This document shows, piece by piece, positions 18,279-26,223 of a stretch of 64,000 nt of DNA; positions within the stretch are counted from its first letter, which is position 1; every line of letters starts with the position of its first letter. The notes beneath the pieces are model-generated. The model saw only the letters and a program-made list of their open reading frames with translations, was not told the origin of the DNA and did no database searches. This stretch comes from JBELHR01 sp042091275 (lineage in GTDB: Bacteria > Bacteroidota > Bacteroidia > Flavobacteriales > Flavobacteriaceae), in contig JBELHR010000008.1 in NCBI GenBank assembly GCA_042091275.1, forward strand, positions 1 through 64,000, given 5' to 3'. A program made the translations under genes and the position numbers.

Positions 18279-18357
18279 ATAATATATATTTGCTTTAAAT
18301 GTATCAAATTCCACTAATTTTCAAATTAGAAACTAGATTTATTCTTAATTTTGACAT

Positions 18358-18370
18358 CGTTAAGATAACG
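18358..18370. promoter_or_regulatory. Inverted repeat upstream of metG
   Basis: A perfect dyad CGTTA-AGA-TAACG lies 27 bases before the metG start, in the divergent region between the LD-carboxypeptidase gene and metG. It could be an operator or a small leader hairpin. No regulator is recognisable nearby, and no full promoter match was found. Confidence 0.25.
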
Positions 18371-18396
18371 TTATTTACACACAAGAGATTATAGGC

Positions 18397-20454
18397 ATGG
18401 AGAATAATAAATATACAATTACCGCAGCGCTTCCTTATACCAATGGACCAGTTCACATTGGACATCTTGCAGGAGTTTATGTCCCGGCGGATATATACGC
18501 GAGATATCTCAGACAAAAAGGAAAGGATGTACTCTATATTTGTGGTTCTGATGAGCACGGTGTTCCCATTACTATAAAAGCAAAAAAAGAAGGGGTTAGT
18601 CCCCAGGATGTAGTAGATAAATACCATGCGATAATCAAAAAATCTTTTGCTGATTTTGGAATCTCTTTTGATAACTATTCGAGAACATCGGCCCAAGTGC
18701 ATCACGATACAGCTTCGGATTTCTTTAAAAAGCTGTACGAAGACGGAAAGTTTATCGAAGAGACAAGAGAACAACTCTACGATGCTGAGGCAGAACAATT
18801 TTTGGCGGATCGATTTGTGATCGGTACTTGCCCAAAATGTGGAAATGAGGAGTCTTATGGCGATCAATGTGAAAAATGTGGAACCTCACATAATGCGACG
18901 GATCTAATAAATCCCAAATCAGCCATTACTGGTAATATTCCCACATTAAAATCCACAACCCACTGGTATCTGCCATTGGATCAATACGAGAACTTCCTCA
19001 GAGAATGGATCTTGGAAGGTCACAAAGAGGATTGGAAGCCCAATGTTTACGGACAAGTCAAGTCTTGGGTAGACGATGGTCTAAAACCGAGAGCTGTGAC
19101 TAGAGATTTGGATTGGGGGATACCCGTTCCTGTCAAAGGAGCAGACGGTAAAGTACTTTATGTTTGGTTTGATGCACCCATCGGTTATATCTCTGCAACC
19201 AAAGAATGGGCAGAACAAAACGGCAAAGACTGGGAGCCTTATTGGAAGGATAAGGACACGAAACTAGTTCACTTTATCGGAAAAGATAATATCGTTTTCC
19301 ACTGTATAATATTTCCGGCTATGCTCAAGGCACACGGCGATTATATTCTACCGGAAAATGTTCCCGCAAATGAATTTTTAAATTTAGAGGGAGACAAGTT
19401 ATCGACTTCAAAAAACTGGGCAGTATGGCTACATGAATATCTAGAAGATTTTCCTGGGAAACAAGATGTCTTGAGATATGCGCTTACCGCAAACGCACCA
19501 GAATCCAAAGACAACGATTTTACTTGGAAGGATTTCCAAGCCAGAAACAATAATGAGTTGGTCGCCATATTTGGAAACTTTATCAACAGGGTAGTGGTCT
19601 TGACTCAAAAATACTATCAGGGAATTATTCCTCAAGCAGGAGAGTTTACCGACCTAGATGAGGAAACGCTTGAACAACTTCAAAAGTTTCCGAAAACTAT
19701 AGCGCGCTCTTTGGAGAGGTATCGTTTTAGGGAAGGAATGAGTGAACTTATGAATCTCGCCCGTCTCGGGAATAAATATTTAGCGGACGAGGAACCTTGG
19801 AAGCAGATAAAGACAAATCCAGAAAGAGTGCAAACCATCATGTATGTCGCTTTGCAAATTGCAGGGGGTCTAGCAGTTCTATCCGAGCCATTCTTACCCC
19901 ATACTTCTCAAAAGCTAAAAGCTATGCTTCGCCTAGATCCAAAATTGGTTTGGGACAATGTCGAGACTAGAGAAGAACTCCTCGCTTCAGGACATGAAAT
20001 TGATAAAGCTCAATTGTTATTTGAGAAAATTGAAGACGCTGCAATACAGGCACAAATCGATAAATTAGAAGCCTCTAAAAAAGCAAACGAAATGGCAAAT
20101 CGAGTAGTTGAACCTCAAAAAGATACCGTCACTTTTGAAGATTTTAGCAAATTAGATATCCGATCAGGAACTATTCTATCTGCTGAGAAAATGCCAAAGG
20201 CAAAAAAGCTCCTGGTACTTCAAGTAGATACGGGTATTGATGTCAGAACCATTGTCTCTGGAATTGCAGAGCACTTTGCTCCGGAAACTCTTGTTGGTCA
20301 AAGAGTAAGTGTTTTGGTTAACCTCGCTCCAAGAAAACTCAGGGGAGTGGAGTCCCAAGGAATGATTTTGATGTCCGATACAGCAGAAGGTGGTTTAGCA
20401 TTTGTACAAGCGGATTCTAATTTTGAGGTTAGCAACGGAGAACAGTTGAGTTAG
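18397..20454 (+). CDS. metG: Methionyl-tRNA synthetase
   Basis: Charges tRNA-Met (and initiator tRNA) with methionine in the cytoplasm. The class I HIGH motif is at residues 20-23, and the KMSKS-type motif is KLSTSKN near 333-339. A zinc knuckle with two CxxC pairs (CPKCG and CEKCG) is near 145-162. The C-terminal tRNA-binding (EMAPII/OB-fold) domain from about 580 begins FEDFSKLDIRSGTIL. The 685-residue full-length form with appended dimerisation domain is standard for Bacteroidota. tex follows after 3 bases, so metG-tex-5-FCL form one transcription unit. The product is certain. Confidence 0.98.
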   Translation: MENNKYTITAALPYTNGPVHIGHLAGVYVPADIYARYLRQKGKDVLYICGSDEHGVPITIKAKKEGVSPQDVVDKYHAIIKKSFADFGISFDNYSRTSAQVHHDTASDFFKKLYEDGKFIEETREQLYDAEAEQFLADRFVIGTCPKCGNEESYGDQCEKCGTSHNATDLINPKSAITGNIPTLKSTTHWYLPLDQYENFLREWILEGHKEDWKPNVYGQVKSWVDDGLKPRAVTRDLDWGIPVPVKGADGKVLYVWFDAPIGYISATKEWAEQNGKDWEPYWKDKDTKLVHFIGKDNIVFHCIIFPAMLKAHGDYILPENVPANEFLNLEGDKLSTSKNWAVWLHEYLEDFPGKQDVLRYALTANAPESKDNDFTWKDFQARNNNELVAIFGNFINRVVVLTQKYYQGIIPQAGEFTDLDEETLEQLQKFPKTIARSLERYRFREGMSELMNLARLGNKYLADEEPWKQIKTNPERVQTIMYVALQIAGGLAVLSEPFLPHTSQKLKAMLRLDPKLVWDNVETREELLASGHEIDKAQLLFEKIEDAAIQAQIDKLEASKKANEMANRVVEPQKDTVTFEDFSKLDIRSGTILSAEKMPKAKKLLVLQVDTGIDVRTIVSGIAEHFAPETLVGQRVSVLVNLAPRKLRGVESQGMILMSDTAEGGLAFVQADSNFEVSNGEQLS

Positions 20455-20457
20455 GAT

Positions 20458-22575
20458 ATGCTCAGGACAGATTATATTATTAGTCAAACCAACCTGAGGG
20501 CTATTGCAGTTGAAAATTGTTTGAGCCTATTGGATACGGATTGCACCATACCTTTTATCGCTCGTTATAGAAAAGAGAAAACAGGAGGTCTGGATGAGGT
20601 TGAAATAGGTCAAATAGTCAAGGCGGAAAAAGATTTTTCTCAACTGGAAAAACGCAAATTATCCATACTCAAGCAGCTTGGAGATCAAGGAGTAAACAAC
20701 CCTTCACTAAACAAGGAAATATCGGCGGCAACAAGTCTAAGTACCTTGGAGGATTTATACCTTCCCTACAAGAAAAAACGAAGTACAAAAGCAGAAGAAG
20801 CTAGATCTAAGGGCTTAGAACCTCTGTCTAAGATAATTTTGACCAAGCCTAAGCCTTATGTATTACAAGAAATTAAACGACTTGCAAAAGGTTCCCTTTC
20901 CAAAGAGGAAATTGTCTTAGGAGCCCAACACATATTGGCGGAACGCTTTGCAGAGCGTATTGGGTTTCGAATTCGTCTGAGAAAAGCCCTAGAGAGAGGA
21001 GAATTGTACTCTAAAAAGAGCTCAAAGACGCTCTCTGAGGAAAAAACACAAGTGTATAGAGATTATTTTGACTGGAAAGAACCCTTGTCTCGTATACCTT
21101 CCCATAGAATGCTGGCAATAACTCGCGGTAGCAATGAAGGAGTTTTAAGGGTAAAAATTCAAATAGAAGACAAGCGAATAATCCTAGCGATGTGCGAGCA
21201 GATAGGTAGAGGTAAAGATTTAGATATGAGTCTAGTTGAACCTGCGGTAAAAGATGCTTACAAGCGACTACTATTTCCTGCTATCGAAAAAGAAGTACTC
21301 AAATCAGCCAAAGAAAAGGCAGATCAAACAGCGATAAAAGTTTTCTCTGGAAATCTAGAGCAACTTTTGCTCGCCTCTCCACTCGGAGAGAAGCGAATAT
21401 TGGCATTGGATCCAGGATTTAGAACTGGTTGTAAATTGGCCTGTATTGATGCCCAAGGTTCCCCCCTTTATTCCGATACGATTTATCCCAACCCTCCACA
21501 AAATCAAATCCAAAAGTCAGGTTCTTTGATCAGAGAACTAGTCGATCGTTTTGATATTGAGGCCATAGCTATCGGGAATGGTACCGCATCTCGAGAGACA
21601 AGCAACTTTGTCAAAAACCTGAAACTTGGAAAAGATATACAGATTTTTACGGTCAACGAATCAGGAGCCTCCATATACTCGGCATCCGATATTGCTAGAG
21701 CCGAATTTCCAGATTACGACATAACCATAAGAGGAGCAATCTCAATCGCAAGAAGACTTGCAGATCCCCTAGCCGAATTGGTAAAAATCGACGCAAAGAG
21801 CATCGGAGTCGGTCAATATCAGCACGAGGTAGATCAAGTAAAATTAAAAGAGGAATTGGACAGAGTCGTGGAATCTTGCGTGAACAAGGTTGGAGTAAAT
21901 CTCAATACTGCATCCTATTCCCTTTTGACTTATGTCTCAGGTATAGGTCCAAAGCTAGCGGAGAAGATTGTTGCATATCGCAGCGAAAACGGTAATTTTA
22001 GCAATAGAAAAGAGCTTAAAAATGTTCCGCGTTTAGGTTCCAAGGCATATGAACAATCTGCTGCTTTTTTGAGAATTGAGGGAAGTTCAAATCCCTTAGA
22101 CAATTCCGGAATCCACCCGGAATCCTATTATGCTGTGCAAAAAATGGCTAAACATCTCAAGACGCCAATCGAAACTATTTTGGGTAATAAAGAACTTCTG
22201 GACTCCCTAGTTCTCGAGGATTATACAGACGATCGCCTTGGTCTGCCCAGTCTACTGGATATTCAAAAGGAATTAAACAAGCCCGGAAGAGATCCTCGTT
22301 CTAAAGCAGAGAGCTTCTCCTTTGATCCCAATATTAAAGATATATCTGATCTTCGCGAAGGGCTAGTTTTAAAAGGTTTGGTAAATAATATAACCAACTT
22401 TGGTTGTTTTGTGGATATAGGAATAAAGCAAAGTGGCTTAGTACATATTTCGAGACTCAGTAATAATTTTGTCAGCGATATCAATCAAGTCGTAAAGTTG
22501 GGCGATATTGTAAGTGTTAAAATTATCGAAGTAGATAGTTTGCGTAAAAGAGTGCAACTCGCAATGGATTTTTAA
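20458..22575 (+). CDS. tex: Tex family RNA-binding transcription accessory protein
   Basis: Cytoplasmic Tex/Spt6-like protein of 705 residues. The domain order is typical: an N-terminal helical Tex domain (NCLSLLDTDCTIPFIARYRKEKTGGLDEV), a YqgF/RNase H-like domain (ILALDPGFRTGCKLACID and AIGNGTASRET, about 315-440), helix-hairpin-helix repeats (YVSGIGPKLAEKIVAYR) and a C-terminal S1 RNA-binding domain (GLVLKGLVNNITNFGCFVDIG, about 635-705). It starts three bases after metG and ends just before the cyclo-ligase gene, with no room for separate promoters. The family binds nucleic acid and influences transcription; a specific role here is unknown. Confidence 0.95.
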   Translation: MLRTDYIISQTNLRAIAVENCLSLLDTDCTIPFIARYRKEKTGGLDEVEIGQIVKAEKDFSQLEKRKLSILKQLGDQGVNNPSLNKEISAATSLSTLEDLYLPYKKKRSTKAEEARSKGLEPLSKIILTKPKPYVLQEIKRLAKGSLSKEEIVLGAQHILAERFAERIGFRIRLRKALERGELYSKKSSKTLSEEKTQVYRDYFDWKEPLSRIPSHRMLAITRGSNEGVLRVKIQIEDKRIILAMCEQIGRGKDLDMSLVEPAVKDAYKRLLFPAIEKEVLKSAKEKADQTAIKVFSGNLEQLLLASPLGEKRILALDPGFRTGCKLACIDAQGSPLYSDTIYPNPPQNQIQKSGSLIRELVDRFDIEAIAIGNGTASRETSNFVKNLKLGKDIQIFTVNESGASIYSASDIARAEFPDYDITIRGAISIARRLADPLAELVKIDAKSIGVGQYQHEVDQVKLKEELDRVVESCVNKVGVNLNTASYSLLTYVSGIGPKLAEKIVAYRSENGNFSNRKELKNVPRLGSKAYEQSAAFLRIEGSSNPLDNSGIHPESYYAVQKMAKHLKTPIETILGNKELLDSLVLEDYTDDRLGLPSLLDIQKELNKPGRDPRSKAESFSFDPNIKDISDLREGLVLKGLVNNITNFGCFVDIGIKQSGLVHISRLSNNFVSDINQVVKLGDIVSVKIIEVDSLRKRVQLAMDF

Positions 22576-22578
22576 ATT

Positions 22579-23172
22579 TTGGATAAAAAAAGTCTTAGAC
22601 ATAAATATAAAACTTTAAGAAAGGCTCTTTCTCAAGAGGAGTTTCAGTCAAAACAAAAACAGGTCCTAAATAACACCCTACAATATATTTTAGCCTCTGA
22701 GGCCAAAGTAATTCACAGTTTTATTGCTATTTCTAAATTATCTGAACTTCAAATTGAATTAATCTTCGAGCCTTTGTGGGATGCGGGAAAGACTATTGTA
22801 GTCTCTGTCTCGGATTTTAAAACCTCGAGCTTGAGGCATTTTATACTAGAGGCAGATACGGAATTGAGAGAATCTAGTTTTGGAATAAAAGAACCCGTGG
22901 GTGCAAAAGAGATTTCTGCTAGTGAATTAGATTTAGTTTTAGTCCCTCTTTTAGCTGCTGATATTGCGGGAAATAGAGTAGGATATGGCAAAGGCTTTTA
23001 CGATCGTTTTCTAAGAGATTTAAGTCCCCAAGCTAAATCTATAGGGCTTTCTTTGTTTGACTTAGAGTCCGATCTCATATCGGATATACATCCCAATGAC
23101 ATCCCTTTAAACCTCTTTATTAATCCTGAGGGCGTGGTTAATTTACCTATCAACGAACCGCTGGAAAAGTAA
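22579..23172 (+). CDS. 5-formyltetrahydrofolate cyclo-ligase
   Basis: ATP-dependent enzyme converting 5-formyl-THF to 5,10-methenyl-THF in folate metabolism. Motifs of the family are visible: KKSLRHKYKTLRKALS at the N-terminus, LDLVLVPLLAADIAGNRVGYGKGFYDRFL (substrate and ATP-binding region, about 128-156), and a C-terminal LFDLE/HPNDIPL segment. The 197-residue length fits. The start is a TTG at 22579: an in-frame TAA lies 6 bases upstream, no ATG occurs in the N-terminal region, and the homologous region begins at once after the TTG. It lies 3 bases after tex, implying coupling. It is the last gene before the arginine operon promoter. Confidence 0.92.
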   Translation: MDKKSLRHKYKTLRKALSQEEFQSKQKQVLNNTLQYILASEAKVIHSFIAISKLSELQIELIFEPLWDAGKTIVVSVSDFKTSSLRHFILEADTELRESSFGIKEPVGAKEISASELDLVLVPLLAADIAGNRVGYGKGFYDRFLRDLSPQAKSIGLSLFDLESDLISDIHPNDIPLNLFINPEGVVNLPINEPLEK

Positions 23173-23187
23173 TTATTTTTAGTTTTT

Positions 23188-23218
23188 TTTGTAAGTCTAA
23201 AGTTTTACTCTACCTTTG
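23188..23218 (+). promoter_or_regulatory. Promoter of the arginine operon
   Basis: TTTG at 23188-23191, a 19-base spacer, then TACCTTTG at 23211-23218. This is an exact match to the Bacteroidota sigma-A consensus (TTTG / TAnnTTTG with about 19 bases between). Transcription would start near 23225, about 210 bases ahead of the first full-length gene, leaving a long leader that contains an arginine-rich small open frame. Confidence 0.8.
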
Positions 23219-23242
23219 AAGCTTAAACCTCAGGGTAATACA

Positions 23243-23344
23243 TTGAAAAATATATTCACATATAGCTCACTTGTAACAAAGCACGATACTGCTCTCAGTA
23301 CCGTTGTTCGCCCTATGCCCCGTCGTTTTCGTCGTCGCCCTTAA
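23243..23344 (+). CDS. Arginine-rich leader peptide of the arginine operon (candidate)
   Basis: A short open frame in the leader of the arginine operon. Read from the TTG at 23243, with AGGG at 23232-23235 as a plausible ribosome-binding site, it has 33 codons. Read from the ATG at 23315, it has 9 codons and gives MPRRFRRRP. Either way it ends with arginine codons CGT CGT TTT CGT CGT CGC then CCT TAA, that is five Arg in seven codons. The TTG form also has an Arg at codon 23. The stop codon lies inside a CCCTTAAGGG palindrome. Short peptides rich in the pathway's end product just upstream of a biosynthetic operon are the classic sign of ribosome-mediated attenuation. Which start is used, and whether the peptide is made, is unproven. 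Confidence 0.72.
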   Translation: MKNIFTYSSLVTKHDTALSTVVRPMPRRFRRRP

Positions 23345-23437
23345 GGGTTATCTACTATTTTATGGAACTTAGGTGAGTCCGGTTCCCATTTCGAAAACAC
23401 ATACATTTCTTTTTATTTTTTTTAAAAACCAATAACA
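23345..23437 (+). promoter_or_regulatory. Arginine operon leader, possible attenuator region
   Basis: The 93 bases between the leader-peptide stop and the GNAT gene. A GGAAC/GTTCC hairpin (23364-23368 with 23382-23386) is followed about 20 bases later by a T-rich run (23406-23423). CTTAGG at 23368-23373 could alternatively pair with CCTTAAG at the leader stop (one bulged T), which would disturb the first hairpin. The T run is not directly attached to the hairpin, so this is not a standard intrinsic terminator. The mechanism (termination, translation control or other) cannot be decided by eye. Confidence 0.35.
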
Positions 23438-24058
23438 ATGAAAATTGTCATTGCCGATAAGTCGCATTGTATCTATGCGCAAATTATTTGTGATACCATT
23501 GCAGATTCTGCCCAAGTTAGAGGAACCGGGATCGCAAAAAGGACAGCAGAATACATCATTTCCAAAATGGAAAATGGGGACGCAGTTATCGCTCTAGATG
23601 GATCTGCCTTTGCGGGTTTTTGTTATATAGAATCTTGGGAACACAATAAATTTGTGGCAAACTCAGGACTTATTGTTTCCCCAGAATTTAGAGGTCAAGG
23701 CTTGGCAAAAAAAATCAAGCAAAAAGTATTTCAACACTCTAGAGAGAAGTTCCCAAACTCAAAAGTATTCAGCATTACCACTGGTCTTGCCGTAATGAAG
23801 ATGAATACCGACCTAGGCTACAAACCAGTTACATTTTCTGAATTAACAGATGATCAATCCTTTTGGAAAGGATGTCAAACTTGTAAAAACGTAGATGTAC
23901 TTACAAGAACAAATCAAAAAATGTGCTTGTGTACTGGGATGCTATACGATCCAAAAGCACCTGAAGCCTCTCAAAAGAAAGAAAAGATTAATAAGAAAGT
24001 ATGGACAAGACTCAAAAACATAAAACAATCAAGATTCTTAAAAAAGCAACAAAAATGA
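23438..24058 (+). CDS. GNAT family N-acyltransferase heading the arginine operon
   Basis: A 206-residue GNAT-fold protein and the first gene of the arginine operon. The acyl-CoA-binding motif A is visible as SGLIVSPEFRGQGLAKKIKQKVF (RGQGLA, about residues 82-95). After the GNAT core comes a short tail with four cysteines (CQTCKN and CLC, about 148-168), perhaps a metal site, then a lysine-rich C-terminus. The operon holds no argA or argJ, and the first committed step is acylation of glutamate. The position therefore suggests an N-acylglutamate (acetyl or succinyl) synthase. A GNAT gene in the arg cluster has, as I recall, been assigned that role in Bacteroides thetaiotaomicron. Family is sure; substrate is inferred. 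Its stop overlaps the argG ATG by 4 bases. Confidence 0.85.
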   Translation: MKIVIADKSHCIYAQIICDTIADSAQVRGTGIAKRTAEYIISKMENGDAVIALDGSAFAGFCYIESWEHNKFVANSGLIVSPEFRGQGLAKKIKQKVFQHSREKFPNSKVFSITTGLAVMKMNTDLGYKPVTFSELTDDQSFWKGCQTCKNVDVLTRTNQKMCLCTGMLYDPKAPEASQKKEKINKKVWTRLKNIKQSRFLKKQQK

Positions 24059-25239
24059 AAAAATTAGTTATTGCTTATAGTGGTGGTTTAGACACCTCAT
24101 ATTGTGCCGTCAGTTTGAGTAAGGCGGGTTATCAAGTGCATGCCGTAAGTGTAAATACAGGTGGATTTACTTCTCAAGAGGTAGTTGAAATCGAACAAAA
24201 CGCTTATAAAATGGGTGTGAGTACTTACAAAAATATTGACGCTACAGAGACGTATTACGATAAGGTTATCAAATATTTGGTATTTGGGAATGTTTTAAAA
24301 AATAATACCTATCCCTTGTCCGTCAGTGCGGAGCGTATCATTCAAGCTATTGAAATTGTTGAGTATGCAAAGAGCATTGATGCGAAATATATTGCACATG
24401 GCAGTACGGGGGCTGGAAATGATCAAGTGAGATTTGATATGATTTTTCAAACACTTGCACCGGAAATCGAAATCATTACTCCGATTAGGGACGGTAGTCT
24501 GTCTAGACAAGAAGAAATCCAATATTTAAAGGCAAACGGGGTTGATTTGTCTTGGGAAAAAGCTAAATATTCTATAAACAAAGGGCTTTGGGGAACTAGT
24601 GTTGGCGGAGCAGAGACACTGACTTCAGATCAATCTTTGCCCGAGGAGGCCTATCCATCACAATTGATTCCGCAGGAGCAGCAAAAATTAGTGTTGACCT
24701 TTACGAAAGGAGAATTAACAGCTATAAACGCTGTCGCTAAGAATGCTGTTCAGAATATTGAGTCCTTAAATCAAATCGCCTCTACTTATGCTATCGGAAG
24801 AGATATTCACGTCGGGGATACTATTGTGGGTATCAAAGGAAGAGTAGGCTTTGAAGCTCCTGCTGCATTAATTATTCTAAAGGCCCATCATTTGTTAGAA
24901 AAACACACTTTGACCAAATGGCAACTACAACACAAAGAGTATTTATCTAGTTTTTATGGAATGCATTTGCACGAGGGGCAATATCTCGATCCTGTGATGA
25001 GAGATATGGAGGCTTTTTTTCAAAGTAGTCAAGATAAAGTGTCGGGTGATGTAGTGGTAAGTCTAAAACCATATCACTTTAGTTTAGATGGCGTTTCTTC
25101 CTCCAATGATTTAATGAATGCTTCATTTGGAAGTTATGGAGAGGAGAATAAAGGTTGGACGGCAGAGGAGGCTAAGGGCTTTATAAAAATAACTGCAAAC
25201 CAAAACAAAATATATCAACAAGTAAATAATAACTCATGA
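24055..25239 (+). CDS. argG: Argininosuccinate synthase
   Basis: Joins citrulline and aspartate with ATP hydrolysis to AMP to make argininosuccinate, the seventh step of arginine synthesis in the cytoplasm. The N-terminus MKKLVIAYSGGLDTSYC holds the ATP pyrophosphatase loop SGGLDTS. HGSTGAGNDQVRFD (about residues 115-130) and the SINKGLWG stretch are family hallmarks. The open frame extends 18 codons upstream into the GNAT gene, but the ATG at 24055 overlaps the GNAT stop as ATGA and directly precedes the conserved start. 394 residues is normal. It overlaps argC by 4 bases. Confidence 0.96.
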   Translation: MKKLVIAYSGGLDTSYCAVSLSKAGYQVHAVSVNTGGFTSQEVVEIEQNAYKMGVSTYKNIDATETYYDKVIKYLVFGNVLKNNTYPLSVSAERIIQAIEIVEYAKSIDAKYIAHGSTGAGNDQVRFDMIFQTLAPEIEIITPIRDGSLSRQEEIQYLKANGVDLSWEKAKYSINKGLWGTSVGGAETLTSDQSLPEEAYPSQLIPQEQQKLVLTFTKGELTAINAVAKNAVQNIESLNQIASTYAIGRDIHVGDTIVGIKGRVGFEAPAALIILKAHHLLEKHTLTKWQLQHKEYLSSFYGMHLHEGQYLDPVMRDMEAFFQSSQDKVSGDVVVSLKPYHFSLDGVSSSNDLMNASFGSYGEENKGWTAEEAKGFIKITANQNKIYQQVNNNS

Positions 25240-26213
25240 TTACAGTCGGAATTATAGGTGGAGCGGGATATACCGCTGGGGAATTGATAAGACTATTACT
25301 CGACCATGAGGAGGTCGAAATCAACTTTGTATTTAGTACCTCAAATGCAGGAAATAAATTATATCAAGTACATCAAGATCTTCTCGGTAGCACGGAAATT
25401 GTATTTACAGATGTGTTTAATCCCAATGTAGACTTGTTGTTTCTGTGTTTAGGGCACGGTAATTCAAGTCTATTTTTAGAAAAGCACAAGCCTGCATCAC
25501 ATACTAAAATCATTGATTTGAGCAACGATTTCAGGTTAGTTGGAGACGCTGAATTTATGGGTAGAGAATATGTCTATGGTTTGCCAGAACTAAATAAAGA
25601 AGCTATAAAAAGAGCATCGGCTATTGCCAATCCCGGTTGTTTTGCGACTGCCATACAGCTAGCTATGCTCCCATTAGCTTTTGCTAAAAAACTTAAAGAA
25701 GATATTCATGTCAATGCAGTTACAGGTGCGACAGGTGCTGGAACAAGTTTGTCCCCTACAAGCCATTTTACATGGAGAGATAATAATTTTTCCCATTATA
25801 AACCGTTTACGCATCAACATTTGGGCGAAATTAATCAAAGCCTAAATCAGTTACAAGAAGGCTTTGCAAGTAACATTCATTTCATGCCAAACCGAGGAAA
25901 CTTTTCAAGGGGGATATTTGCCACAGCCTACACAAAATACTCTGGGAGTTTGGAAGGGGCTATCACCTTGTACAAGAAGTTCTATCAAAATCAATCGTTC
26001 ACCATAATCAGTGAGGCTCCCATTCATCTCAAGCAAGTAGTCAATACAAATAAGTGTATCCTCCACTTGCATCTGCACGAAGGTAAATTACTCATCACAA
26101 GCGTTCTTGATAATTTACTAAAGGGCGCTTCTGGTCAAGCAGTTCAAAACATGAATTTGATGTTTGGTCTCAAGGAAGACCAAGGTCTAAAACTCAAAGC
26201 AACTTATTTTTAA
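25236..26213 (+). CDS. argC: N-acyl-gamma-glutamyl-phosphate reductase
   Basis: NADPH-dependent reduction of N-acylglutamyl-5-phosphate to the semialdehyde. The nucleotide-binding motif GIIGGAGYTAGELIRLLL is at residues 5-22. The catalytic cysteine is in ANPGCFATA (about 133-141), and a later His occurs in HFMPNRGNFSRGI. Of 325 residues, slightly short of many ArgC but complete. It overlaps argG by 4 bases; proC follows after 10 bases. The family accepts acetylated substrates in most bacteria and succinylated ones in Bacteroides; the gene alone does not tell which. Confidence 0.96.
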   Translation: MITVGIIGGAGYTAGELIRLLLDHEEVEINFVFSTSNAGNKLYQVHQDLLGSTEIVFTDVFNPNVDLLFLCLGHGNSSLFLEKHKPASHTKIIDLSNDFRLVGDAEFMGREYVYGLPELNKEAIKRASAIANPGCFATAIQLAMLPLAFAKKLKEDIHVNAVTGATGAGTSLSPTSHFTWRDNNFSHYKPFTHQHLGEINQSLNQLQEGFASNIHFMPNRGNFSRGIFATAYTKYSGSLEGAITLYKKFYQNQSFTIISEAPIHLKQVVNTNKCILHLHLHEGKLLITSVLDNLLKGASGQAVQNMNLMFGLKEDQGLKLKATYF

Positions 26214-26223
26214 ATCTATTACT

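Noticed and set aside
18304..18867. A 187-codon open frame on the minus strand across the 5' part of metG
   Set aside because: It lies opposite metG, whose product is certain. The translation is rich in Arg, Ile, Cys and Phe without any motif, which is what the complement of a coding frame gives.
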